From JAHBNG01 sp039028975 (GTDB lineage Bacteria; Chloroflexota; Anaerolineae; Caldilineales; Caldilineaceae), in assembly GCA_039028975.1 (NCBI GenBank), contig JBCCHB010000071.1:1-64000 (forward strand): DNA of 64,000 nt. Reading direction: 5' to 3'. Within the stretch, counting starts at the first letter, position 1; each line of letters starts with the position of its first letter. Shown piece after piece: positions 50,233-59,783 of the stretch. Under the pieces are notes generated by a model that was given only the letters and a program-made list of their open reading frames with translations, was not told where the DNA came from and did not search any database. A program made the position numbers and the translations under genes.

Positions 50233-51567
50233 ATGCTTAATGGAATCATCGTGGGCGCGGGCCACCGTGCGTTAACCTACGCCTCTTACGCCCAGCAGCA
50301 CCCAGATAAAGTACGCATCGTTGGCGTTGCAGATCCGATTGCGGCGCGGCGCGATGAGGTTGCTGCGCTCTATAACTTACCAGCAGAAAACTGTTTTAGC
50401 TCGGCAGAGGCGCTGGCCTCCCGGCCCAAGCTGGCCGACTTTGTGATCAATGGCACCATGGACCATCAGCATGTTGCCACCGCGCTACCACTGTTGGCTG
50501 CCGGATATCACATGCTGCTCGAGAAGCCCTTTGCCACCAATGAGGAAGAGATGTGGCAGTTGGTTGATGCGGCCCAGCAGCATGAGCGCCAGGTGGTCAT
50601 CTGCCATGTGCTTCGCTTTGCCCCCTTCTATGCGGCCATTCGCCAGAAGGTGTTGGATAGCACAATCGGGAAGCTGATCAACATCCAGGCAGTGGAACAC
50701 GTCTCGTATCACCATATGGCCGTGGGCTTTGTGCGGGGCAAGTGGAATAGCAAGGCCAAGTGCTTTTCCCCTATGCTTATGGCCAAGTGCTGTCATGATT
50801 TGGATCTGATCACGTGGATGAAGAGTGGCGTGCCGCCAACCCGGGTCTCCAGCTTTGGTAGCAACATGCAATTTCGTCCTGAACAGGCCCCTGAGGGGGC
50901 CGGGGAACGCTGCCTGACGGACTGCACCATTGAAGCCGATTGTCTCTACTCCGCCCGCAAGCACTATCTGGATCACTCCAACCGTTGGGCCTTCTACGTC
51001 TGGGATGCCTTACAGCATGAACGCCAGCCAGCCCATGTTCTCCATAAGCACTACAGCGAACTAACGCTGGAAGAAAAAGAAACATGGCTGGCCACAGATA
51101 ATCCCTACGGTCGTTGTGTTTGGAAGTGCGACAACGACGTGGTCGACCACCAATCCGTGGCCATTGAATTTGCCGATGGCGCAACGGCAACCCTCAACAT
51201 GGTCGGTGGCGCGGCCAAACCCTCTCGCTCCCTCCACCTGCTTGGCACCCAAGGTGAAATTCAGGGAAATTTGGAAGAGAGCCGCTTTGTGATTCGCTCC
51301 ATCGATCCCCGACCTGGCTCTGAATATGCAGAAGAGGTTGTGGACCTAACTCAAGGTGGCGACATGACCGGTGCCTTTGGTGGCCATGGTGGTGGGGATC
51401 TGCGCTTGATGGCCGACTTTGTCCAGTTGCTCAATGGCCAAGAGCCCTCCATCTCTACCACCACCCTGGCAGATTCGGTCAATGGCCACCTAGTTGGCTT
51501 CTGTGCGGATCGCGCAATGGAAGAAGGTCGTGTGATGACAGTCCGTACAACCGTTCATACAGACTAA
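50233..51567 (+). CDS. Gfo/Idh/MocA family oxidoreductase
   Basis: 444 residues from ATG 50233. Rossmann start MLNGIIVGAGHRALTYASYA..., DPIAARRDEVAALYNL, the EKP motif in HMLLEKPFATNEEEM, then the alpha/beta C-terminal domain with AKCCHDLDLITWMKSG. NAD(P)-dependent dehydrogenase or isomerase acting on sugars, inositols or related compounds. Longer than many members (about 340-390) because of a 60-residue insertion rich in Cys, His and Tyr (CLTDCTIEADCLYSARKHYLDHS). Four bp after the alcohol dehydrogenase gene; together they suggest catabolism of a sugar- or polyol-like substrate. Confidence 0.9.
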   Translation: MLNGIIVGAGHRALTYASYAQQHPDKVRIVGVADPIAARRDEVAALYNLPAENCFSSAEALASRPKLADFVINGTMDHQHVATALPLLAAGYHMLLEKPFATNEEEMWQLVDAAQQHERQVVICHVLRFAPFYAAIRQKVLDSTIGKLINIQAVEHVSYHHMAVGFVRGKWNSKAKCFSPMLMAKCCHDLDLITWMKSGVPPTRVSSFGSNMQFRPEQAPEGAGERCLTDCTIEADCLYSARKHYLDHSNRWAFYVWDALQHERQPAHVLHKHYSELTLEEKETWLATDNPYGRCVWKCDNDVVDHQSVAIEFADGATATLNMVGGAAKPSRSLHLLGTQGEIQGNLEESRFVIRSIDPRPGSEYAEEVVDLTQGGDMTGAFGGHGGGDLRLMADFVQLLNGQEPSISTTTLADSVNGHLVGFCADRAMEEGRVMTVRTTVHTD

Positions 51568-52356
51568 CAAGATTCAGTCTACAGAGCAGGCCTTGAGATT
51601 TCAAACAGTTGTGTCTTCCCAACCTTCAGGCTACTTCAGCGGCATAGACGAGTTCCCACCCCTTGTAAATTAAGGCTAACTTTTTCAACGTCACACGTTC
51701 CGCACTCTTCTGGATGCGTGGATCACTGGCATATTGGTTGAGTTGGCTCCGGGTCTTATCCACATAGTAAGCTTTCTATTTCTCATACGACCATAGTCGG
51801 AAATCCCGTAGGGAATCCGTTTTGCGCTATGTTGAGTCTCTGATTGATCGTTCATTCTCTCTGTTTGGAAAGTCACGATCAAATCGATTAGATAACTTTA
51901 CACAAATTCGAAGGAAAATTCCGCCCACGCGAAAGGGGAGTAAGGGTCACAATGCTGGCGATACACTCCTTGTCAATGACACCTAATACTACTGCGTTAC
52001 GATATTAACGGTTTAAACTGATAATTTTGCATAATAACGTGAATCTAGCCGATATTCGTACATTTATCAGATATATAGTGACTTTGTTACATCGATTATT
52101 GCTATCTGGTACATTTTGTTTATATCATTGTTAATCAAACGAATCTATCACATCATTTAGCTAGATGTTTGCCCTGTTTGCTGCGAATAGTAAAATCCAT
52201 GTTCTGAACATAAAAACTGAATGATTTTATTCTGAAAAGCAAGTATATAGACAGATGCCTGATTTAATCGAACTGGATATTGCTATTTTCCATTATTATA
52301 TGATTTAGTTTTTCAATCTAAACCCATCCGTTGTCACGCAGTAGTACTAAGCTCCT
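51568..52356. other. AT-rich intergenic region with one coding relic
   Basis: About 790 bp. Apart from a minus-strand relic at 51628-51775 nothing is recognisable; 51960-52330 is markedly AT-rich and lacks open frames. Confidence 0.5.
51628..51775 (-). pseudogene. Unassigned 48-residue coding relic
   Basis: One minus-strand frame reads KAYYVDKTRSQLNQYASDPR, then IQKSAERVTLKKLALIYKGW and ELVYAAEVA followed by TGA. The amphipathic, Lys-rich composition looks like the C-terminus of a real protein, perhaps a transposase, but I do not recognise the family and no start or upstream continuation is present. Confidence 0.35.
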
Positions 52357-52985
52357 TATTTAGACGCACCTGCTGGTATATTTCGTTTGCGACTCTTAAT
52401 TGTTTTAAAGGGGGCCTGATAATATTCTGTCTCTTCTTTAGATAATTTTCGGACAATCCCTTGCGGCATAAACTGGGTTAGAAAGACATTCAGAACGCTG
52501 CTCATCAGCTAGCCAATTCCTGGCGCACGAAATAGTCTGAATCCCACTTTATTGACGGTTGGTAGCTCCGCCCACTTTAGCGGCTTCACCATCGCTTCCA
52601 TAAAGGCAATGCCTTTGAGGTTGCTCTCATGCCGCATTCCATAATGGAAACCAAGACCGGAGCCCCAGTCATGAAGAACCAAGGTGACGTTGGTCAACCC
52701 TAACTTTCTGATGAATTCTTCCAGGTACTTTGATTGGTCAAAGAAACGGTAGTCGATGTCAGGCTTGTCTGACTTACCCATACCGATCAGATCGGGGGCA
52801 ATGCAGCGTCCATGGGGTGTGAGGTAAGGAATAATGTTCCTCCACAGATAATTAGATGTCGGGTTCCCGTGTGAGAACAGGATAAGATCACCTTCGCCTT
52901 CGTCAATGTAATGCATTTTGGAACCGTAAACATCAAGGTATTTGGATTCAAAAGGAAAGCCTGCTGAAATTGATTTTGTTGTCAT
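52357..52985 (-). pseudogene. Haloalkane dehalogenase (DhaA/LinB-like) pseudogene
   Basis: From ATG 52985: FPFESKYLDVYGSKMHYIDEGEGDLILFSHGNPTSNYLWRNIIPYL, IAPDLIGMGKSDKP and the nucleophile elbow LVLHDWGSGLGFHYG (Asp in HDWG), which define the haloalkane dehalogenase group of alpha/beta hydrolases. After FRAPGIG an in-frame TAG (52506-52508) occurs, and the same frame continues with MSSVLNVFLTQFMPQGIVRKLSKEETEYYQAPFKTIKSRKRNIP before ending at 52357. The last third of the normal protein, including the catalytic His, is missing. So it is a decayed gene, first truncated then interrupted or the reverse. Confidence 0.82.
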
Positions 52986-53220
52986 GAGACTTCTCTTTTT
53001 CCCCAGTCGTATATGGCGTTTGGCGGGTACCATTTTTCTATTTGTATCGAATATAGTTGCTGCTTAAGCATACCCTGCTTTTGGCTTGGCCGCATCGGGT
53101 AACTGACCTATTTTAAAATTCGGGCTCTTTTGGATCTCATGTGGTTGACAGGAGTGATGAGATCAAGCGGCCATGTATTCTTCCAGGAAGGCTCCCATGA
53201 GACTATGTTGCGCGACGGAG

Positions 53221-53302
53221 GATGAAAATCGAACAAAGATTGCACAGATTGCGCAGATTTTAATCTTTCTAATCTTCTAATCTTTGTTCCGTTTTCAGGG
53301 CA
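53221..53302 (+). repeat. Dispersed repeat, copy of 28924-29006 in opposite orientation
   Basis: GATGAAAATCGAACAAAGATT, AGATTGCGCAGATT, AATCTTTCTAATCTT and CAGGGCA align in order with the reverse complement of 28924-29006 over about 80 bp. Confidence 0.75.
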
Positions 53303-53447
53303 GTGGGTGTCTCTGAAGGGTCAATACTGCAGAAGGAACATCCATTTCCTCGAAGATGGCTGTCGACCTCCTAGATTCCTGATAAACCCAATTTGTTAGT
53401 GATTTGTATAAAACTCCACGAAGCTAGAAGATTTAGAGTAGGATATT

Positions 53448-53500
53448 CCACGTTCACCCCACATTCATGCCACATTCACGCCACATTCACGCCACATAAA
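53448..53500. repeat. 11-bp tandem repeat CCACATTCACG
   Basis: CCACGTTCACC, CCACATTCATG, CCACATTCACG, CCACATTCACG, CCACATAAAG, an 11-bp period repeated about 4.5 times. Confidence 0.85.
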
Positions 53501-53717
53501 GCTGTTATACTAAATACGAACCATTCGTGACACGCAGACAGGAAACAGGCTTTCTTTCGCTTCTCTTTACTTGAGGCAGAATTGTAGTCGATATGGCGAC
53601 ACCTGTTGTCTTCTCGTACAACAACCTATAAGCACGCACCCACCAATCATCCTCTGATTTGCATACCGAGCAAAACGCGGAAGGCAGTCTTTTGGTAGAT
53701 GCCTTTCAATCACCCAA

Positions 53718-55727
53718 ATGAGATGCTACATGATTCACAACCAAGTTATCCCTCTCTTCCAAAGAGGCAATATCAAAAAGAAACAGAAGGTCCTACACCG
53801 ACAAAGTTTGTTAAACAGGCAGAAACAATCTAGAGCGAAGCTAGTCGACCACCTCATGCCCCCCACAGCTCCTCCTCAGCCCAATATGCAGGCCATCGAA
53901 CAAACCATCAACCGTAAACTAACCGTTGTCACTGGCGTCCTGAGCTTACGCATCGTCGGCAGCTTAGGCTTTCCGTTGTTAACCTTACTCAGTTGGCCCG
54001 GCCAAGTCTACTTGGCTCTGACTTTTATCCGGCAGGCATGGCAAGAGTGGAAATCAGATCGCGTCGTGGGGGTAAACGCTATCGACGCGATTATGCTTTC
54101 CTTCATGCCTTTGGTTGGCTACGCAACATCAGTCACAGTCTACTTCGGAGCCGTGATCGCTAGCCAAAAGATTCTACTGCGGACGCGCAACAAATCCCGT
54201 CAAGAGCTGGTCAATATCTTTGGCGAGGCGCCACGTCACGTCTGGATCAAGCACGAGGGTGTGGAAGTAGAAATTCCCTTTGAAGAACTCCAGGTGGGGG
54301 CAACTATCGTGGTCCATGCGGGCGAAACTGTCCCAGCAGATGGCACAATCATCGAGGGGATGGCCAGCATCGACCAGCAGCGGTTGACGGGTGAAGCGCA
54401 GCCAGTGGAATTGGGACCCGGCGACAGCGTGCTGGCAGCTACCATTGTCCTCGCTGGTACGATTTCTATCAAGGTCACCCAGGCCGGAAGCGAAACAATT
54501 GCCGCACAAATCGGTACAATCTTGAATCAAACCGCAGAGTATCAATCCCCACTGGAATTTGAAGGTGAACGACTGGCCAATGTCACAGCCCCGCCGATGT
54601 TGGCTGCGAGCGCCTTGAGTTTACCATTGTTTGGGGTCGCGCCTTCATTGGCCATGCTCACCTCCAGCCCCGGTTATCACTTACGTGTGACGGCCCCCAT
54701 CAGTCTCTTGAACTTTCTGAAGCTGGCCACGGCACAGGGGGTTCTGGTCAAAGATGGGCGCGCGCTCGAAATGCTCTCTAAGATTGATACGGTTGTCTTT
54801 GACAAGACCGGCACCTTGACCCAAGAAACCCCTCATGTGAGCGCCATCTACTGTTGTGAGGGGTATCTCGAAGGCGAGGTACTCCGCTATGCCGCCGCTG
54901 CTGAATATCGTCAGACCCATCCCATTGCGCTTGCTATTTTGCAAACCGCAGAGGCACAGCAACTTGCACTACCTGCTATCCAAGATGCCGCTTACGAGGT
55001 CGGATATGGCATTCAGGTGGCGCTCGACAATCAGCAGGTGCGGGTCGGCAGCCAACGTTTTATGGTGTTCCAAGGGATCACGATTCCATCAGAATTTGAG
55101 AGCATCGAGGCATATAGCCATGAGAATGGTGCTTCCCTTGTCTATGTGGCGGTGGATGAGCACCTCTGTGGAGCTATCGAGATGCAACCTACCATCCGCC
55201 CTGAGGCCAGAGAGGTTGTGCAGGCATTGCGGGCGCGCGATATCGAAGTGGCGATTATTTCGGGCGATCACCAGCAGCCAACCGAACGGCTTGCGCAGAC
55301 GCTAGGCATCGACCGCTACTTTGCCGAGACCCTGCCCGAGCAAAAGGCATCCTTGGTGGAAAACTTGCAGCAGGCAGGGAAGACGGTCTGCTTTGTGGGC
55401 GACGGCATCAATGATGCCGTCGCACTCAAGCAAGCCGATGTCTCCATCTCGCTGAGTGGCGCATCCACCATTGCCATCGACACGGCTGAGGTGATCTTGA
55501 TGGACGGACACTTGACTCAACTCATCCCCTTATTCGATTTGGGACGAGACCTGGCGCAGAATATGCGCACCAATCGTATCGAGAGCCTAATTCCCTGCTG
55601 CCTCTGCATCGGCGGCGTCTACCTGCTGGGCTTCACCATCAGCACCACCATGATGTTGAACTATCTGCTGTTGAATGTGGGCATATTGAACGCTATGTTG
55701 CCAGCTTTGCGGCGGCGAGTGAAGTAG
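53718..55727 (+). CDS. P-type ATPase with non-canonical metal-binding membrane site
   Basis: 669 residues. P-type pump: actuator TGEAQPV (about 224-230), phosphorylation site DKTGTLT (Asp362), nucleotide domain THPIALA (His401-Pro402, the HP motif of P1B pumps) and GDGINDA (561-567). Helices near 76-104, 122-155, 290-315 and 625-660. The membrane motif before the phosphorylation domain, normally CPC or SPC/CPH in P1B ATPases, reads VTAPISLLNF (325-329 TAPIS) with no Cys, and no HMA or His-rich N-terminal domain is present, only a basic tail. The exported ion is therefore unclear. The N-terminal 48 residues look non-conserved; ATG 53856 could be the true start. Confidence 0.85.
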   Translation: MRCYMIHNQVIPLFQRGNIKKKQKVLHRQSLLNRQKQSRAKLVDHLMPPTAPPQPNMQAIEQTINRKLTVVTGVLSLRIVGSLGFPLLTLLSWPGQVYLALTFIRQAWQEWKSDRVVGVNAIDAIMLSFMPLVGYATSVTVYFGAVIASQKILLRTRNKSRQELVNIFGEAPRHVWIKHEGVEVEIPFEELQVGATIVVHAGETVPADGTIIEGMASIDQQRLTGEAQPVELGPGDSVLAATIVLAGTISIKVTQAGSETIAAQIGTILNQTAEYQSPLEFEGERLANVTAPPMLAASALSLPLFGVAPSLAMLTSSPGYHLRVTAPISLLNFLKLATAQGVLVKDGRALEMLSKIDTVVFDKTGTLTQETPHVSAIYCCEGYLEGEVLRYAAAAEYRQTHPIALAILQTAEAQQLALPAIQDAAYEVGYGIQVALDNQQVRVGSQRFMVFQGITIPSEFESIEAYSHENGASLVYVAVDEHLCGAIEMQPTIRPEAREVVQALRARDIEVAIISGDHQQPTERLAQTLGIDRYFAETLPEQKASLVENLQQAGKTVCFVGDGINDAVALKQADVSISLSGASTIAIDTAEVILMDGHLTQLIPLFDLGRDLAQNMRTNRIESLIPCCLCIGGVYLLGFTISTTMMLNYLLLNVGILNAMLPALRRRVK

Positions 55728-55881
55728 GCAGCCTAACTAATAGCAACTGACTTTGGATAATATTGAATGAAATAGACATTGAGAGAACAGGATATTTGTA
55801 TGGAAAGTGATTCGAAAAAGTCTGAGCGAAGTCAAGATCATGTTGAAAGCATGCAAACAGAAGCAGTCTCAATTCGGCTAG

Positions 55882-56439
55882 CTATTGGGGGTTAAACTGA
55901 ACCTTTAAGACTGTCGAATCTCCTTGATTTCTTTCCAAAAGTTTTTCAGCATCACTGCTCCATGGAAACAGAACCAATGACCTATCTGAATACTCTTGAT
56001 TGAAACTACCTTCCGCAAGATCGAGCTGAACAAGACTGTTTAGGTGAGAAGGAATTTCACTCGAAACCATAAATCCGTATTCCTCGTCAGAGCTAATTTC
56101 GATCTCATTGTCAGTCGTATCAAAAATGTGACCATCTGAAAGTAAGTCCATCGCTTCATCCCGAATCGGAACGTGTCTGGCAAATCTTTCATCACCTACT
56201 AGCTTCTCATGTCCTTTAACCTCAGGCCATTGTGATATAGCTCCCTGGGTTGGCTTAACACCATCTACATTTGAAGCAAGGATTGCAAATGTCGCTAACT
56301 GCTGCGAACCGTATTCAGCAATCACTGGTCCGACAAGCGGAAAGTATTCTGCGAATACCTGATGTTCTTTTCCTTCTATTACGCTTCCAAATGCAAATTC
56401 AAGCTTCGTATCTTTGGTTAGTTTTAAAGTGCTGTTCAA
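55882..56439 (-). CDS. Hypothetical protein, unrecognised
   Basis: 185 residues if started at TTG 56439, which has AAGGAG eight bases upstream (56447-56452); the open frame extends to a TTG at 56484 with no signal. N-terminal half (KLEFAFGSVIEGKEHQVFAEYFPLVGPVIAEYGSQQLATFAIL) resembles a dimeric alpha-beta barrel (DUF1330/Dabb-like) domain; the acidic second half (DTTDNEIEISSDEEYGFMVSS) has no recognisable family. No membrane segment. Faces nothing obviously related; the next minus-strand gene upstream (56575-56832) also encodes a small ferredoxin-like fold. Confidence 0.6.
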   Translation of the reverse strand: MNSTLKLTKDTKLEFAFGSVIEGKEHQVFAEYFPLVGPVIAEYGSQQLATFAILASNVDGVKPTQGAISQWPEVKGHEKLVGDERFARHVPIRDEAMDLLSDGHIFDTTDNEIEISSDEEYGFMVSSEIPSHLNSLVQLDLAEGSFNQEYSDRSLVLFPWSSDAEKLLERNQGDSTVLKVQFNPQ

Positions 56440-56574
56440 GTCTTGTCTCCTTATGGTTATACCAGGTGCGGTTGCGAAAACCAAGAATAATTCGTCTTTC
56501 CCTTTTGGGCTATGGAAATTATTCTTGGTTCTTGCAGAGGCAAATGATGTTATTTAGTCTTTTGTTGAGGGATG

Positions 56575-56832
56575 TTAGCCTTCATCAGCCAGTGGCGAAA
56601 TACCTGTATCAAAAAACTCATGTAGTGGGAGGGTCCGCAGTGTCTCTTGAACTTCATCCTGAGATGCACAATTCCAAACCACCCAGGCAGTTGATTGGTC
56701 AGCCGCGAGATAGTCAGTTTCCTGAACACCTTGCTCAATCAGCTCATTCACTCTGGCTCGCTCGGCTGGCATGAGGGCCATTACTTCCGAATTCGGCGGT
56801 TGTTTCCAAGTCATTGTTAGCATAAAACGCAT
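56575..56832 (-). CDS. Small muconolactone-isomerase/YCII-like fold protein
   Basis: 85 residues: MRFMLTMTWKQPPNSEVMALMPAERARVNELIEQGVQETDYLAADQSTAWVVWNCASQDEVQETLRTLPLHEFFD. The beta-alpha-beta pattern with a long MPAERARVNELIEQGV helix and GISPLADEG ending is that of small proteins related to muconolactone delta-isomerase. Ligand unknown. The ATG at 56832 lies in a 173-bp gap below the LuxR regulator, in which imperfect GGTGATCTTT repeats occur (56940-57000). Confidence 0.65.
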   Translation of the reverse strand: MRFMLTMTWKQPPNSEVMALMPAERARVNELIEQGVQETDYLAADQSTAWVVWNCASQDEVQETLRTLPLHEFFDTGISPLADEG

Positions 56833-57005
56833 GCTAGTATGCCTGCTAGTCGGGAAGGCTCACTGCTGCATTCGGGAGATGAGCATTTAAGTTTTGCTTG
56901 AACAAAGTATATGGGGTAGATTGGGGGGATGTCAGCCCCAATTTTGGGGTGATTGTTGAGGTGATCTTTAGGGTGATCTTTGGGGTGGTTTTTGGAGGTA
57001 TTTGA

Positions 57006-59783
57006 TTACAGCAATCCCAGCTGCTTGGCCCGGTGAATCGCTTCCACACGACTGTGGACGTCAAGTTTGCTATAGATGTACTTTGTATATGAGCGGATGG
57101 TGCTGACAGAGACGACCATTTCGCGAGCAATTTCAGTGGGAGAGAGTTCGGTTGCTAGAAAGCGAAGGGTTTGCAATTCGCGTTGGGTTAGCGGTTCGGT
57201 GAGTACAGTGGTTCCGGGCACGGTAGTTGCAGGCATCTCTGCCGCACTGGTTGGGGCGAGGGGTGCAGTTGGCCTCTCTTCCCCTCCTCGCGGTAAGGGC
57301 AACGCTCCTTGCACTCCATCTATATTGGATGCGGTCAATAGTTTGGCTATATAGATCGGCGCAATTCCTTGGAATGCCGCATGATTTAGCAAGGTAACCA
57401 TTGAGGCACCCTCGTCGATAAAGACGCGTACAAACCCCTCTGGTTCAGCCAGGGAAATTGCCTCTTCCAGTATGGTAACCGCCTGGGGATGGTCATCTTG
57501 CGACTGATGGGCAAGCGCCTGGAGGATCTTGATTTCGATGACCCGCGCCCCGCGTTCACCAGCCTCGGCCTCATGAAGAAGACGCCCAAGTAGAACCAGC
57601 GCTTCATCGGGCTTGCTCTGTGCTATGAGCAGACGGGCAAAAACCAGATAGTCACGTTCAACAAGATAACTAAGTTCATCATCGACGCACAGGCCATTGC
57701 TTCTGGCCCAATAGGTCGCCGCAGGCACGTTGCCCATAGCCAGCCACAGATGTGCCTGCGCGGCCGCCATGCGAGCCGTCGGATAGGGCATTGATTTACT
57801 AACGGCGAGTGCTTCCATTTCCTGCAAGAGAGTCAGCACACCCTCCGTATCGCCTTGGGCCTGCTTGATCCAGGCTAGGCTGATGATGCCTTTCAGCGTG
57901 ACCACAGCCCAGGTTTCAAAGGGTCGACAGTGGTCGATACCGATCTGCAAGTCGATTGCCGCCCTATCCAGATCATTCCTTTCGCGCCGTACCTCACCGA
58001 TACCGATATAGGCCATGCCCGCAGCAGGCCCTTGCCGTAGCGCTTGGAATTTGGTCAATCCCTGAAACCGTCCCTGGGCTCGATGTAACTGACCCTGCAC
58101 CCACAAAACCTCAATCAGATGGGCTGTAATCAAGAGCGTGATGTAATCGTTGCCAGCCGTGCGATTTAGCCCAATACCCTCGATATAGATTCGGCTTGCC
58201 GCGCCCATGTTGCCAATGCTGTCATAGCTGGCGGCCAGCAGGTAGAGTATTTCCGCACGCGTCTTCAGGTCTGCAGGGGCATGCCGCAGGGCCTGCTGAC
58301 CGAGGGCAATCGCTTGGAGAGCATCGCCACGCCGCCGCGCAAGGTTGGCGCGCAGTATATCTACACCGGTTAGGACTTTTTGCTCTTCGACTGCGTCAAT
58401 CTCAATGCGTTTCGCAGTCGATGCCGCTCCTTTGACTGACAAGAGCTCTTCAATATTTTGTAGCCAGCGCTCTATGGCCGCAGCGCTGTCGGTAAAGAAA
58501 CCAAAGAGCAGCCATGCCCGGGTAAGTGACAGCCGCGGGTGGGCGCGCACCATTTCTTCTGGCAAGGCATCAAGCCAACTGAGCGTCATTTTATAATTGC
58601 CCTGCCAAGAGATTGCCTCTGCGTGCCGAGCAATCAGGGCAGCTGCCAGCACAAAGTCGGCGGTCATCAGCGCATAGTGCACCGCTTCCTCGACGAGTTC
58701 GGCCGCCTCGCACCATGCACTGGCCTGCTGGTAGATCAGCTTTACTTGGTCGGCCATCTCTTGGAGCAGACGGGTGCGTAGAAGGTCGGCGAAGAGGTGG
58801 TGATAGCGATACCACTGACGCTTGTGGTCCAAGGATACCACAAACAGGTTCGCCTGTCTGAGGGTCTCTAACATCGTTTGACCATCATCGCCGCCAGTCA
58901 CTGCGTCGCAGAGCGCACCCGTCATGCGGTCGAGAATCGATGTCTGCAGAAGGAATGCCCTAGTTTTCTCTGGCTGTTGGTCCAGCACCTCTTCGAGCAG
59001 ATAGTCCACAATATAATCATCATCACCTGTAAATGCGGCAATGAACTCCGAGACATCTGGGGCACCTTGCATAGAAATTGCTGCCAACTGGAGGCCCGTC
59101 GCCCAGCCTTCGGTCCGTTCGCCCAAGGCGGCTACATTCTCCTGCGACAGATTCAGCCCGGCCACTTCATTCAGAAAAGTCGTTGCTTCCAAGAGCGTAA
59201 AACGCAATTCCTCGGCGCGTACTTCAGTCATGTGACCGCGGGCGCGGAGACGAGTTAATGGCAAGGGTGGATCGGCGCGGCTGGTTACAAAGATGTGCAT
59301 CTGCGGCGGCAGGTGATCCAGCAGAAAGACGAGCGCGTCATGAATGGATTGGGTCTCGATAACGTGGTAGTCATCGAGGATGAGGGCAAGTTTGGTGGAG
59401 CGGGTTGTGATATCGCGTGCCGCGATGTCGTTGATCAATATAGGTAGCAGAGATTCGAGAGATGGCGGTTGTGGCGATTGCAGCACCTCTTGCACGCTCT
59501 GGCCCAGGGTTGGATCAATCGTCTGTAGCGCGGCAAGTACGTATTGGAAAAAGCGCGTCGGATCATTGTCACCTGGATCCAGAGAGAGCCAAGCCACGAG
59601 CAAGTCAGTCTGCTGAAGCCAGTCGCTGATCAGCGTGGTTTTTCCAAAACCGGCTGGCGCGCAAATGAGCGTCAGTTTGCCAGCCATGCCCGCGTTGAGC
59701 TTTTGGATCATGCGTAGACGCGGGACAAGCGTTGGTCGGACCGGCGGGATAAAGAGCTTGGTGCGTACAAGGTGATCAACCAT
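57006..59783 (-). CDS. MalT-like LuxR family ATP-dependent transcriptional regulator
   Basis: 925 residues from ATG 59783 (upstream open frame to 59891 lies in a dyad). N-terminal AAA/STAND domain: LVRTKLFIPPVRPTLVPRLRMIQKL, Walker A CAPAGFGKTT (41-50), LVAWLSLDPGDNDPTRFFQYVLAAL, LILDDYH (Walker B-like), then DHLPPQMHIFVTSRADPPLPLTRLRARG and a long TPR-like helical region. C-terminal LuxR helix-turn-helix: LTQRELQTLRFLATELSPTEIAREMVVSVSTIRSYTKYIYSKLDVHSR. It is divergent from the hydrolase gene at 60159, sharing a 375-bp intergenic region with dyads, so it may control itself and that group; inducer unknown. Confidence 0.92.
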   Translation of the reverse strand: MVDHLVRTKLFIPPVRPTLVPRLRMIQKLNAGMAGKLTLICAPAGFGKTTLISDWLQQTDLLVAWLSLDPGDNDPTRFFQYVLAALQTIDPTLGQSVQEVLQSPQPPSLESLLPILINDIAARDITTRSTKLALILDDYHVIETQSIHDALVFLLDHLPPQMHIFVTSRADPPLPLTRLRARGHMTEVRAEELRFTLLEATTFLNEVAGLNLSQENVAALGERTEGWATGLQLAAISMQGAPDVSEFIAAFTGDDDYIVDYLLEEVLDQQPEKTRAFLLQTSILDRMTGALCDAVTGGDDGQTMLETLRQANLFVVSLDHKRQWYRYHHLFADLLRTRLLQEMADQVKLIYQQASAWCEAAELVEEAVHYALMTADFVLAAALIARHAEAISWQGNYKMTLSWLDALPEEMVRAHPRLSLTRAWLLFGFFTDSAAAIERWLQNIEELLSVKGAASTAKRIEIDAVEEQKVLTGVDILRANLARRRGDALQAIALGQQALRHAPADLKTRAEILYLLAASYDSIGNMGAASRIYIEGIGLNRTAGNDYITLLITAHLIEVLWVQGQLHRAQGRFQGLTKFQALRQGPAAGMAYIGIGEVRRERNDLDRAAIDLQIGIDHCRPFETWAVVTLKGIISLAWIKQAQGDTEGVLTLLQEMEALAVSKSMPYPTARMAAAQAHLWLAMGNVPAATYWARSNGLCVDDELSYLVERDYLVFARLLIAQSKPDEALVLLGRLLHEAEAGERGARVIEIKILQALAHQSQDDHPQAVTILEEAISLAEPEGFVRVFIDEGASMVTLLNHAAFQGIAPIYIAKLLTASNIDGVQGALPLPRGGEERPTAPLAPTSAAEMPATTVPGTTVLTEPLTQRELQTLRFLATELSPTEIAREMVVSVSTIRSYTKYIYSKLDVHSRVEAIHRAKQLGLL

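Larger units (their letters stand above)
53034..53717. other. Intergenic region rich in repeats, upstream of the P-type ATPase
   Basis: About 680 bp. Contains the dispersed repeat at 53221-53302 and an 11-bp tandem array at 53448-53500. No gene or identifiable riboswitch; GGAAGGCAGT-like sequence near 53680 may be the ribosome site region of the next gene, but spacing to ATG 53718 is poor. Confidence 0.5.
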
